Assembly: GCA_033296885.1 (NCBI GenBank)
Contig: MU863929.1
Coordinates: 1-64,000, forward strand
Source: Triangularia verruculosa
Taxonomy: Eukaryota; Ascomycota; Sordariomycetes; Sordariales; Podosporaceae
Direction of reading: 5' to 3'
Length of the DNA: 64,000 nucleotides
This document shows positions 31,301 through 42,388 of the stretch, piece by piece. The notes below the pieces were generated by a model. The model had not been told where the DNA came from. It was given only the letters and a program-made list of their open reading frames with translations, and did not search any database. The stretch's first letter is position 1. Every line of letters starts with the position of its first letter. A program made the position numbers and the translations under genes.

Positions 31301-32252
31301 TCCCGGAAACACATCGAATAATCCTCTCAGGGCCTCTTCGCTGAGCCACTTGTCCGGTATGGAGCTAACAAGGACCGTGTTTGCCGAGGCTCGCAATCTG
31401 TGTTCGGCGCTGGTCAGGTAATCCTGCCGGATCTTGATATACACTCGAAGCTCGGCGAAGAAGACGCCGCAAACCCAGATAATGACCAGCAGGGCGAGGA
31501 TGAGGTGAGCCCAACGTCGATGTTGCTTATCCAGTGCAACATTGCCCCATGCTAGTGTGTCCAGCCCGGTTGGTATGCTGTCATCCTTGATGCTGTTCCC
31601 GTTCTCGTCCTTTAAATCGTCCACGACTGATTGGCCACGTCCGCCGACAAAGTTGATTGGCACTAAAATCGGAATGACCACTAGGGCGATAGGAATAAAT
31701 ATAATCAGTAGAGTCTGTAGGTATCGAAGGAAAAAGTAGGCATCGAGTCCGCATTTCTTAATGATTTCGCGGTCCCTGAATGCCATGAGCTTGTAAATCA
31801 AGGCAAAATGGCTGGCGGGCGGCGGCTCTGTTCTTTCGCGTTCGGGCACAAGGTAGGTCTTCGGCTTGCTATCATCATGGTGCGCAGTTAGCGTATTGGA
31901 AGATCAATAGTAGAGAGAGGGATACGCACAAGATCCTGACCAGTTTGTTCCGTAATAGCAGAAAGAAGCCCATCTGTACTCCAAAGACGATCAACGAAGC
32001 GGCCAGAGCAGTCACGAAGGCCACCAAACTAATTCCACTGGCCTGCTGTGCGAATCCGGCCTGCCCTTCTGCTGGCTCACTCGGCGACTGCGCCGATCTG
32101 CTAGTTGTTGTCGTGGCAGCCTGGGTCGAGGTCGTTGATGGTAATTCTGTGGACGACGACAATATTGTTTCCAAGATGGATGTCGACGCCGACGCTATCG
32201 TCGACAGCGTCTCCGTCACCGAGTCGGTGACATCTGTGTCTGTGGTAGCCAT
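28310..32252 (-). CDS. CSC1/OSCA/TMEM63 (DUF221) calcium-permeable channel family protein
   Basis: Two exons, 32252-31930 and 31868-28310, joined by a 61-bp intron (GTGCGT...GATAG) to give ...RNKLVRI-FKPKTYLVPERE and 1,293 residues in total. Order of parts: a Ser/Thr-rich extracytosolic N-terminus, a first TM (~80-105), and two TMs in the RSN1_TM block (YFFLRYLQTLLIIFIPIAL; AHLILALLVIIWVCGVFF). A long cytosolic loop of ~480 residues follows, with Lys/Glu/Ala-rich insertions and the ANTVLVSSIPDKW start of the RRM-like fold. The seven-TM RSN1_7TM pore region comes next (from DDVIWDNMAIMWW). The C-terminal PHM7_ext domain includes IVWIPRDDLGVSDDEI. Family members are osmo- or mechanosensitive cation channels or lipid scramblase-like proteins of the plasma membrane or ER. 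It is longer than yeast CSC1 because of the N-terminus and loop. Confidence 0.92.
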
Positions 32253-34289
32253 GGCGAGGTGCTACCCAGGTTGGTTGTTTTATGGTATTGTTTTATTGTT
32301 GAAGCTCTGCAACGAGAACCAGCCGCGGCGAGAGCAATGGCCAACTATCGTGGTCCATGCATAAAGGAGTTGTTGTCACGGTGTGGTGTTGGAGATGCCG
32401 TCCAGGCGCGTTGAAGACGGGAGCGGTGGGAGTTGATTGTTGTAGGACGGGGTTTGAGCAATAATAAAACTAGTAGAACCTGCGGTGTGGTGTACGGGGC
32501 ATGACTAGGTGGGACTGGACGGCCGGCGACTTGACCTGGTGCTCTTGTCGATCCCGTGCCGGCCAGCACTCATGGAAATGTCAGGAGGAAAAGGGCCCCA
32601 AAAGTCGAAATGATGATAGCGGTGGAACCCCTGCGCGCGCCCTGGAAGCTCTTTGAGGCCCCCAACGGCGGCTTGAAACCCATGGGAACCCTGCTAGCCA
32701 GCTGGGTCGCTTCGAGCATCTTGACCAGATCAGGGGTATGATTGGCTGCATCTCAGGAACTGCAAGTGACGTCGGCGGCTGCGCTGTCCACTGATCGCTT
32801 CCCACTCTTTCTGCAACTGTGCCACTCTGTTCCTGGCCAACGACCAAGATCGCATCGCAGGCAAAGAGATAAACGCGCGCTTTACTTCTGCTCTTTGTTG
32901 AAATCTACACATGAGCAACTCTCCTGACCTGTCGTCCCTGTCCTATAGGGACCCTTCATCTGTTTTTAGCTACTGACTGCCTTTGTCCCGGGGAGTCGTC
33001 TTTCTTCCCGCGTGAAACATGTTTCAAGCTTCCCTCCCGCGTGGTTGGGCGGGCCGTCGTCATTCATCTGAAGAGACCCACAGCCGGTTCTTGGTTGGGG
33101 GAGCAGGAAGGCCCGTCTCGGGCAGCACAACGGCTCGAACGGCCAGTGGGCATGCCAGCAGGTGCCAAAACATGGCATAAATACGATTACGGACCAGGTA
33201 TGATGTATTGCTTTATGCATTCGCGGCATCTGACTTCCGCAGTCCCGACTACCCGGTTAGGATTCCCTTATATCGCCATAGCCAGCGTCCTTGATACCAC
33301 CTGTTATTCCAGCAAAGAATCTCATCCCGTCTTGGCTTATACCATCTGAGGTGTGCTGACATGGCCGATGACGGCGATGGCCGCTGAGAATGCGGGGAAT
33401 AAGCCTGTGGCAGTTTCACTACAACCTAATAAAATGCGGGGGTTTAAAAATTCCCGATTTTGATCTCATAGGGAGATTTCCTACCAATCATGAGTTTGGC
33501 CAGAAAACAAAGAAAGGCCTGCTCTCAATTCCCATAATAACTTTATCTCTCTGCAGATCGACCTGCGGAATAATAGGAGCCACGGCGGATACCTAGTAGG
33601 CGGCCAGCCACGGCCAAAGCCATATTCTGCATCTCAGGATCCCAGAGCAACCGGCAGGACCGGCCTGGTTTTGTTTCCACGCTGCATTTCCGAAGCCTCA
33701 TCCCGTGAGCTCGGCAAATCCATTTTCCTCAGCTTCCCCCGGGGAAGATCCACGAACCGTTCCAGATTTCTCCCGCAGCCGGTTGGAGTCCAACTTTTCC
33801 CCGCACCCGCATGCTCGCAGTCACTCACCCCACACTTCCGATCTGAGCCCCTTTCGACAGGCTGACAGCTGGTAGAGAAAGCTTTGTTCAAGAGACCCCA
33901 GAATGCCGGATCTCTGCAAGTAGGAACCCAAAGGATTGGGAGCTGTCGGCTGGCCCGAGAGAGGAACATCTATCCATCTGCCATCCCCACTGCCGCTCCG
34001 CTGTTGATCCAACAGCGCGAATGTCCACCACCAATTTGTGATGGATATTGCCCACCAGACCAGCTGCCGAGGCATGGGGTCCCCTGGGTCATGTAGACAA
34101 CTATATATCCGTGTCAATACCGTTGCTTTTCTCATGCTTCATGTTCCTACTGATTGCTTCAACTCTTGACATTGAACCAGCCTAACATTTCGAACCTCAC
34201 CTTGTGTGCACAGTCAGTCGTCCTGGATACCACGCCCCTTTTTGAACAAAATACCCCTGAGTAGAATAATCGCCAAACACGACAACAAA
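32253..34289. other. 2-kb divergent intergenic region, nothing recognised
   Basis: Separates the channel gene from the monooxygenase gene, which point away from each other. Only short chance frames (up to ~110 codons) without domains were found. No tRNA or repeat recognised. Confidence 0.4.
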
Positions 34290-35699
34290 ATGCCACACTC
34301 TACGGCAGCAGACGTTTATGACCTGCGCATAGTCGTCATTGGCGCTGGTATGTCTCCCCGTCACGCCAGATAAACACACAGATATCTAACAATCTCAACA
34401 GGCATGGGAGGCCTAGGCACCGCCCTCGCCTTCGCCAAAAAGGGCTTCAAAAACATCTCCGTCTACGAAACCGCCTCCAACCTCGGCTTCGTCGGCGCCG
34501 GCATTCAGATGCCACCAAACGTGATGCGCGTACTAGACCGTCTTGGAGTCGCCGCCGAAATCGAAGCCGAAGCCACCGACGTCCAAGCCACCAGCATCCG
34601 ACAAGGCAGCACCAACGAAGAGCTCGCCCACGTCTCCATGCCCGACATCCGCGAGAAATACGGCCACCCCCACCTCACCGGCCACCGCTCCAACCTCGCC
34701 GGCTCCCTCTACAACGGCTGTCTCAAAGAATCCGCCATCACCTTTCATTTCAGCACCTCCCTCGTAAACATCACCTCCTTCTCCCCCAAGCCCACCCTGG
34801 TATTCCAAAACCGAACCAAAGACGAAGAATTCACCATCGAATGCGACATCCTCCTCTCCGCCGACGGCATCAAATCCCCCACCCGCTCCCTCCTCCTCAA
34901 GTCCTCCCACGGGTTAACCCAGACAGAAGAAGAAGACACCGGCCAGGCCGCCTACCGCATCATGCTCACCCGCGAGCAGCTCTCCCCCTTCCCCGGCCTC
35001 ATCTCCCTCCTCGACAGCAACACCGTCGTCCGCTGGGTCGGCGAGCGCCGCCATATCATCGCCTACCCCGTCTCCAACCACAACATCTACAACATCTCCA
35101 CCGCCCACCCCGACACCAACTTTGCGTCCGCCACCTCGGCCACCTACACCACCCGCGGTTCCAAATCCCAGATGCTCTCCGTCTTTGAAACCTTTTGCCC
35201 TTTGGTGCAGGACATGCTCAACCTCGTCCCCGACGGCGAGGTCTGCGAGTGGAAGCTCCGCATCCACAGGCCCCTCCCCACCTGGGTCCACGGCTCCGTC
35301 GCCCTCGTCGGCGACGCCTGCCACGCCACGCTGCCGCACCTCAGCCAGGGCGCGGCGATGGCCATCGAGGACGGTGCCGTCCTCGCAGAGGTCGTGTCGA
35401 GGATTCCAAACGACAGGATCAACGACGGGGAGACGGTGGGAAAGGCGCTCAAGGTGTATGAGCTGCTGCGGAAGCCGCACTGCACCGCGCTCGTGGACTT
35501 GGCTACGCACAGCGGGCGGGTGCTGCATCTGGGCGAGGGCAAGGCGAAGGAGGAGAGGGACAAGGCGTTCAAGGACAACGGCAAGAGCGGGTCGGTCCCC
35601 GACAAGTGGGCGAGTCCGGATGTGCAAAAGATGATTTATGCGAATGACTGTGTCAAGGAGGCGAGGGAGAGGTTTGATGAGTTGTTTGCTGGTTTGTGA
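34290..35699 (+). CDS. FAD-dependent monooxygenase, salicylate-hydroxylase-like (group A)
   Basis: Two exons, 34290-34347 and 34402-35699, with a 54-bp intron inside the dinucleotide-binding motif (VVIGAG|MGGLGTALAFA), give 451 residues. Three flavin-monooxygenase signatures are present. GxGxxG is at residues ~18-23, the DG motif reads ILLSADGIKSPTR at ~165, and the GD motif reads ALVGDACHATLPHLSQGAAMAIEDG at ~325. The enzyme should use NAD(P)H and O2 to hydroxylate an aromatic or similar substrate. The substrate cannot be read from sequence, and no biosynthetic cluster surrounds it. There is no TM or signal segment. Exon 2 is strongly C-biased at codon third positions. Confidence 0.9.
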
Positions 35700-35798
35700 T
35701 GATGGGACCTTATGTTATAGAAATAATGATATCATGAACACTTGCAAGCTTATTTCCTGAGTCGGCAGAATTGACTGTGAATACAGAGTAGAAAGCCA

Positions 35799-35818
35799 AA
35801 AAAAAAAAAAAAAAAAAC
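35799..35818. repeat. Homopolymer A run (~20 nt)
   Basis: Uninterrupted poly(A) tract between the monooxygenase gene and the tRNA. Probably a simple-sequence tract in the 3' flank. Confidence 0.7.
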
Positions 35819-35882
35819 AAGGGAGCGTGGGAGTTATGTCGAATAAGGAGTACTATAGGGGGCAAAAAGGGGCAAAAGGAAC

Positions 35883-35982
35883 CGACCATGCTGGGACTCG
35901 AACCCAGAACCTTTACCAGCTGGAGATTTAACCACAAGAGTTGAAACCGGAAAGTAACGCGCTACCATTGCGCTACACGGCC
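35883..35982 (-). tRNA. tRNA-Arg (anticodon CCG) with a 28-nt intron
   Basis: On the minus strand a complete cloverleaf can be folded. The acceptor stem is GGCCGTG/CATGGTC with discriminator G. The D stem is GCGC/GCGC, the T arm is CTGGG-TTCGAGT-CCCAG, and the anticodon stem is TTACT/GGTAA. The anticodon loop TTCCGG|T is interrupted after position 37 by a 28-nt intron, the standard place for nuclear tRNA introns. The mature length is 72 nt. A TTTT pol III terminator lies within ~10 nt downstream on the transcribed strand. The CCG anticodon reads the Arg codon CGG. The isotype depends on the intron limits chosen. Confidence 0.85.
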
Positions 35983-36511
35983 TGTTAATGTTCTTGGCTT
36001 CACAATCAGCATTATGTTCATTCTTCCAACTCCAGTCACTCACTAAAAAAAAAGGTAAGCTACACTCCAGCAACTTATTACATAAATAAATAAACCCAAG
36101 TTCCAGAATAGCCTCAACTCATCCGTTAAGCGATTCCCTTTCCTGTGTGTGCCAAGTAAGATCAGAGATGACAAAAAAACCACTCCATGTACGCCCCTGA
36201 TTTGTTGCATTCCCTCCCTGTCCACCAAGCGATACCGCCTATCCCGTGCGCTGACGCTGTTGAAATTCTGCTGACTGCGCCGTTGAGAATGCCGGCATTG
36301 CAGATGTTTTGCATTGTCGATGTCCGGCGGGCTTTTCCCACGTTGTTGCAAGGATCGGGAAGATCGCGTCGAGCAGCATGGCCTTTCATACAAAAACGTC
36401 GATGTCCTCCTTCCGTCTCACTAAGAGACATCCATCCATCCGTCCTCCTTCCGCATTACTTTTCTTCGTCGTTGATATCGTTGGTGGTGTTGATGATTCG
36501 TGTCCTCTTCT
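35983..36511. other. Intergenic, nothing recognised
   Basis: Upstream side of the tRNA and 3' flank of the CYSTM gene. Open frames here have no recognisable domain. Confidence 0.4.
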
Positions 36512-36889
36512 TTAAAAGAGAATGTCCAAGCAGCAGCAGCACGCCATACCAGCCAAGCACGCCTCGAAGAAGCCCTAGTTATCACAATAGGTCAGTAAGT
36601 CATTCATGTAGCGCGCGCGCAATTGAAATGAACGTACAGGTCCCTTCTTCTCCTGCTGCTGAGGAGGATAGTACTGCCCCTGCGGGGGATACGGGCCCTG
36701 GTGCTGGTAATACGCGCCGGGAGGTGGCTGCTGGCCGTAACCCATCTGAGGACCCTGCTGGTAGTAAGGCTGTTGCTGATCGTAGGAGCCCTGAGGAGGA
36801 GGGCCGCCCTGGGGTGGGTAATAAGCCTGCTGGGGAGCGCCGGGGGGAGGCGCGCCGTAGGCGGGAGGTTGATCGTACTTTTGCGACAT
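36512..36889 (-). CDS. Cysteine-rich transmembrane (CYSTM) module protein
   Basis: Two exons, 36889-36638 and 36574-36512, with a 63-bp intron (GTACGT...ACTAG), encode 104 residues. Exon 1 is Pro/Gln/Tyr/Gly-rich low complexity (YDQPPAYGAPP, then QQ/PP repeats). Exon 2 is only 20 codons but supplies the entire CYSTM module: GFFEACLAGMACCCCLDILF. CYSTM proteins (yeast YDL012C/YDR210W type, plant stress peptides) are tail-anchored plasma-membrane proteins linked to stress tolerance. A frame-only search would miss the functional C-terminus and read through the intron instead. Confidence 0.9.
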
Positions 36890-38110
36890 GATTACTGATG
36901 GATTTGGTTGATGGAAGGTGGTTAAAAAAAGCGACTGGATTGATTTGTTGCTGCGATCGGTAAAAGGAGAGTTCCGGGAAGGGGGAGAGAGTTTGCGATA
37001 ACGAAAAATAAGCGAGGTAAGAAAGATGGATGGGGGCAGGTGGTTTGGTTTATCAAGGTTTGACCTTGCGTGGCGATGACCAGGGGGTGGTGGGTGAGTG
37101 GGCAACTTTGGGTCGAAAGATGAAATTTGGATGGAACGGTCGCGGGTGACGATGCGCAAGTCCGCTTCCGGGGAGGGGGGCGGGGCAACAAGAGAGAGAG
37201 ATATAGGACACTTCAGGTGCGCCTGGGCCTCGCGCCTCAAATGCTAACGCGTACAGGTGATACGTTTATAGTGGCTTCAAGCAACTCGGACGCTCTGTGC
37301 TATTTGCGCAAAAAGACCAGATGAACAAGAGAGCAGAGAGAGAGAAAATCAAGGGAGGAGCTGGACAAAATGTATCAAAAACCACGGACAAAGAAATGGC
37401 ATTGCAAGCCCGCCAAGGTCTAGTTCGCATATCGCGGGAGCCTCGGGAGAAGGGTTGTTCAAGAAGCCTGAAGCACTGCGTTTTGTCTTTTGCAGTCAAA
37501 CCTTGGGTGTCTCAACTCGGGGACCCTATCATGTGCCACCACATCTGAGAAGAAGTTGATTGCGCGATATCTCCGCGAGCTGCGCCACGAAGCGTCGTCA
37601 ACCTTCTCCCACTTGAGTGGCTGCTTCGAGTATTGAGCGGCAATGAACTGAATCCAGCGTCTATTCATCGACACCTTCGAGAATGAATTTGATAGTGGAG
37701 TGTTTGATGAAGCGTTGGAATCCACAAAGCCGTCGCTGCAACCTTGTGGCATTTAATGCAAGAGAGTTATGAACCCCACCTTCACTACTTCATAACTTCG
37801 GTTGCCAGCTGCCAGTGCCTGCTGTCACCGGCGGCCTCTTGAATTGACAACTGACCATGGATTGCACTTCAATTGCATCAGCAGCCTGGCCAGCCTTTTG
37901 GCCGGCATTTGCACGGGACGATCGAAACCATCCTCGACTCCGTTTGCTCCGTTCCCCGGTCAAGGTTACACCGCCGGCTTCCCCTTATTCTTGGCAGGGG
38001 GAAAACAACTGCTATTACCAGCATCTACAACCCTGATCAGATCGATCTTGTATAGCCCCACTTAAACACCACAACGTGCATCTACACTCATCACCACCAC
38101 TTCTCACAAA
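36890..38110. other. 1.2-kb divergent intergenic region, nothing recognised
   Basis: Promoters of the CYSTM gene and RIB7. The leader side of the CYSTM gene is pyrimidine-rich on the transcribed strand. No additional gene supported. Confidence 0.4.
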
Positions 38111-38911
38111 ATGTCAAGAGAAACCCTCCCCTTCCCCCACTCCTCCATCCCGCCCCTAAAACCTTACCTCCCGCCATCATCCCTTTCCTCCTCACCTTCC
38201 TCCTCCCACTCCAAACCCCACCTAACCCTAACCTACGCCACCTCCCTCGACGCCGCCCTCTCCCTCGCCCCAGGAGTCCGCACCACCTTATCAGGCCCCT
38301 ACTCAAAGTCCATGACCCATTACCTGCGCACCCGCCACGACGCGATTCTAGTAGGGTGCACAACGGCCATCGTCGACAACCCAGCCCTCAACTCCCGACT
38401 GGACACCATCACCTCCTTGGATCAACAACCTCGTCCTATCATCCTTGATCCAAAAGGCAGATGGGAGTTTACCGAGGACAGTCAAGTCATCCGGTTGGCG
38501 GCCGAGTTCAAAGGGAAAGGGCCGTGGGTTATCACGACGAGGGGGAAGGAAGGGAAGGAAAGGGGGGAGTTACTGGGACGGGTTGGGGGGAAGTACCTCT
38601 TTCTGGAAGTGGGGGAGAATGGGAGGTTTAAATGGGGGGATGTACTCGGGTTGTTGGAGGAGGAGGGGGTGAAGAGTGTGATGGTGGAGGGTGGTGGCGA
38701 GGTGATTAATTCGCTGTTGGTCGAGCCAGAGAATAAATTGGTTGACTCGGTGATTGTCACTATTGCGCCTGCGTGGTTGGGGCAAGGCGGGGTGGTGGTG
38801 TCGCCGGTGAGAACGGAGGGACAGGAACAGTTGAGATTGAAGGATGTGAGCTGGCAGCCTCATGGGGAGGATGTAGTTTTGTGTGGGAGGATTTTTACGC
38901 AGTTGAGCTAG
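38111..38911 (+). CDS. RIB7: 2,5-diamino-6-ribosylamino-pyrimidinone 5'-phosphate reductase (riboflavin synthesis)
   Basis: Intronless, 266 residues. Matches the fungal/archaeal RIB7 family of the RibD-C reductase fold. It has HLTLTYATSLDAALSL near residue 40, a substrate/NADPH loop SMTHYLRTRHDAILVGCTTAIVDNPALNSR at ~80-110, RPIILDPKGRW, and VMVEGGGEVINSLL at ~200. It performs the NADPH-dependent reduction of the ribosyl side chain in the fungal branch of riboflavin synthesis. The N-terminus has a Ser/Pro-rich insert. Third positions are C-rich in the first half and G-rich in the second. Confidence 0.92.
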   Translation: MSRETLPFPHSSIPPLKPYLPPSSLSSSPSSSHSKPHLTLTYATSLDAALSLAPGVRTTLSGPYSKSMTHYLRTRHDAILVGCTTAIVDNPALNSRLDTITSLDQQPRPIILDPKGRWEFTEDSQVIRLAAEFKGKGPWVITTRGKEGKERGELLGRVGGKYLFLEVGENGRFKWGDVLGLLEEEGVKSVMVEGGGEVINSLLVEPENKLVDSVIVTIAPAWLGQGGVVVSPVRTEGQEQLRLKDVSWQPHGEDVVLCGRIFTQLS

Positions 38912-38946
38912 CTACGATACCGAATGCCAAGCACACAAGACATCAC

Positions 38947-39580
38947 CTACAAATGTCCCACCACCTTAATCTCAACCCACCTAAACAAAACATACGCCAG
39001 CCCCGTCACAACAAACGCACTCTCAAACCCAACATCCCCCGTAACCCTCGCCAACGGCCCCGTATACCACGGCGCCTTCATCCCCGGCACCACCAGCCCC
39101 ATACTAACCGCACTCGCCCCCATCGCCGCCACACCGGGAGGCAGCCTCTTCCCGACGTTCCAAATAGCATGATCATAGCTCCCGTAATCCATTTTCCTAA
39201 ACACCACCAGCTCAACAATGACAACCGCGTCAAAACACCCCGCCCAGTACCCAATCACAGCAAGAAAGTTTGTCAGGGACTCCTCCCACGCCTCGGCAGC
39301 TTTGATCGCAAAAGGGATCAGCAGACCCATGGCGACGAAGATGAAGAAGAAACGGTGGACTTGGGCGAAGAAGGGGAGGAGCTGCTGGAGGTTGACCGAG
39401 ATGCTGTACATGGAGATGGCGATGTTGCCGATGACGGAGAGGGCGAGGAGGACGAGGATGAAGCGGCCGAAGTGGCCGAGGACGGGGACGAGCATTTCGT
39501 GGAAGACGCCGCCGATGCCTGTCGAGGCGTAGGCGGTGGACCTGCGAAAGAAGGGGGTTAGTTAGTATGTGAGGACAGGG

Positions 39581-39614
<34 letters not shown>

Positions 39615-40753
39615 AAGGAGCTGGCTGGACTTACCAGGCGGGGATGTTTGGAGTGCAACCGCCGATGGCGGCGCCAAGGATAAGAAGGGGGACAGAGGGG
39701 AGAAGGAGGCCAAAATAAGTGTAGGCGAAGACGCGAAACCTGTTCACGGCATATGGTCAGCTGCTGCCGCGGTGTAAAGTTAGCAGGGGATACGAGGCCG
39801 TACCTAGAGACGACGTTTGGCGTGTGGTAGATGCTGTAATCCGACACCGTGCCACCAAACGTGATGAAGTATCCTGCGATCAAGGCCCCCAAGGTCATGA
39901 CCTGAGAAGCAGTCGCCGGTGGGTTGTTAGTCTGTAAGTGGAGATACTTCCCACCACAGCCCAGGGCGATGACAATGGCGATGAGGTTCGGGATCCAAGT
40001 CCATCGTTCCCAGAAGTGGACTGCCTTGAAGCCGAAGAGGGAGACAGCAAAGGAGACAAGACAGGTGATGATAATACCAATATTGACAGAAAGCTGGTCA
40101 GGGTTGAGCGAGGCAAGTGTCTGCCCGCCCACTACGGCTGAGAGCAAAGAAAAGCCAGTGAGCGTGGCAGCGTTAAGCAGAAGAGGGATGGTAACGAGGT
40201 AGCGGCTGAGTTGGTTAGCAAGCAGAAAAAAGAGAAGGCAGAAACGCTACGTACCCAAAAGAATATCTAGCCTGAATCAGCTGCCGTAAACCAGTCTCCA
40301 TGCCACCAATGACCATAAAGGCAGGCGGGATGCATGTCAACATGGCGAAGAAAACGATCACGAGAGAGGCGTCCCTCAGGTTCATGCCCATGCCCAACGT
40401 GGCCAACATACCGGTTGGGATGCTAGGGTCGAATCCTTCCGATTAGCGATGTCCATTTGATGACCTCGGACAAGAATACGAGAAAGTGGGACCTACGGCA
40501 GAAGACAGAGGAGGCAGGTGAAGAACACAGTGAACAAGTTGTTGTATTGCGTACACGTCCGCTGCTCAAGAGGCACTGGCTTGATACCATTTTCCTCGAC
40601 GCCCATGTCGAGCAGCTTCTGGTACCATTTTGGGTTTTTGTCGGGATGGCTTTCGTAGACTTCGCCGTCCTTGACGCTGAGGATAGAGGCCAGGGCGCTC
40701 TTGAAGGTGCGAGGCTCCTGTCTCTCGAGGTCCGAGTCCTGAGAGTGGCTCAT
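38947..40753 (-). CDS. NCS1 nucleobase:cation symporter (purine-cytosine permease type)
   Basis: Five exons were placed by frame: 40753-40497, 40422-40255, 40205-39804, 39739-39635 and 39541-38947, for 508 residues. The start is typical of Fcy2-type permeases: a soluble N-tail, then GVEENGIKPVPLEQRT before TM1. About twelve hydrophobic helices follow, with signature blocks TLGMGMNLRDASLVIVFFAML and QARYSFG (NCS1 consensus), FKAVHFWERWTWIPNLIA, and GTVSDYSIYH. It should import adenine, hypoxanthine, guanine and/or cytosine with protons across the plasma membrane; specificity is not resolved. Intron 4 contains a (GTT)n microsatellite. The 3' end lies only 35 bp from the RIB7 stop, so the two genes are tightly convergent. 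Confidence 0.92.
39579..39614. repeat. (GTT)n trinucleotide microsatellite, about 12 units
   Basis: Perfect GTT run inside the fourth intron of the permease gene, read as (AAC)n on the transcribed strand. Confidence 0.85.
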
Positions 40754-42388
40754 CCTGGGCAGCGGGGAGGTTTCTCTTCCGAAATATAGCGCAGAAGGTC
40801 GAGTGCACAGCCAGTATCAAAGCTAGGTTGGTAGCAATGGGGAAGAGAGAGATGTGGATAACATGAACTGTTCTATTTTCTAGTCAAAGCTGCGGGAGTG
40901 ACCGTCCTTAAGACTCCATCCCCAATTCTCATCCCGAGTGCTGAGGAGCAAACCGGTCTAGCATGTTCACTCGGGTCTCGCATCCTCGCTCATGAATTGC
41001 TGCCCTCCATGACATTCACTTTGCTGCCATGTAGGTCAGGTCCCCGGTAGGTATGCGTCTAATGTGAGCAAGCAGGGGGCCGAAAGGGCTCAGATCCTAG
41101 TTTCTGGTGGGGTTCACCGACAACTTACATTCTGATAAGAGAGGCCTGCAGGAGATGGCAGGCGGGTGAGCCTTGTCGATTGGAGGGACGTCGATGGGGC
41201 CAAGCCAGTGCTGCAGTCGTATCACCAGCCATGTGTGACGCGCAGTAATGAAGAAGTAATCGAGACCAGACGAGGGCTAGCGGCCTCTTGTCTCTCTCGC
41301 GAGAACAAGGTCAAGGTGGGCAAACGCGGGCTGTGTTGGTGAAGCGGCCTGATGGTTCGATGGGGGACGGACAAGGAACGAAGACAATCCTGGGAGTCTT
41401 TCATGTATTTCCGGCTTCCCCGCAGACCTGAGGGCTGCTGTACCGTCCATCGCTCGGTCGAACATTGGACCGGGCTGGAGATCGGCGTCCAAACGCCATC
41501 GTCGAGGAGAGCGGGTTTGATGCTTCAACAAGCCATCTCACCATATCCGTACCGAATAAGGCTCCAAAAACATATAATTCCCCTGCTGTTACGCAAAGCC
41601 AGCAATGCGGCTCATAACGTCGGTTCCGAACTGTCGGAATATCTGATCTTTACTCAGGGGAGACCAATTGGCAGACTCACGGCACCCCACGGCAATCGAC
41701 TGCGGGGGCTGGGCTATGGAAACTCGATCGGAGCCAGGGGGGTTACCCGCCGTGGTGGTGCAGCAAGGCCACCTAGTGCCCAGCTCCCCAGCTCCCAGTC
41801 AGCTGCACCATGCTTCAGAAACGGTTGGAGAACGAAACCGGGCTGTTACCGGGTCTCTGGGTCATGTCGAGCAACCGTTTCTTGGAGTTGGGAGAAAGAA
41901 ATGAGAATTTGGGGCTGTTGTAAACATTTGAGAATAGTTGTGATATCCAGCTTAAAGATGGCATTTTGGTTCGATACTGTCGAGGAGGCAGTTGAATGAG
42001 ATCATGGCCAGACCATCTCCTTGGCTCAAGTTTGAAGCTCCACTGAACCCTGCGGGAAGCTTATCGATAACGAAAGCAAGCCACTGGATATAGAGGGTTA
42101 GGGTTGTATACGACGGGAGGCTCAGCGGGTCGCACGCACCGCCATCTTGGTGCTGGCAGTTGTGGTGGGGTCGGCTTGCAGGAGGCTACCCAACTTGCGC
42201 TCCGTGTTTCGAGTTTCGGCTCAATCGCAACCTCGGAAATCCTCCTTCTGCTTCTATCCAGCGCTGCTTGATTGCGAATTTGTGTTCAAGAGCGACAGTC
42301 CTTAGATACATTCTTCGAGAGACCCCAGATCCTAGACACCTTGCCGAGTGCCGAGAATTGAACCAGGGTGCGTCCTGGGCGCGTCAGT
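40754..42388. other. 1.6-kb divergent intergenic region with one telomere-like box
   Basis: Promoter region of the permease (left) and SEC1 (right). A GGGTTAGGGTT element lies at ~42095-42105, about 290 bp upstream of the SEC1 start. No gene is supported. Confidence 0.4.
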
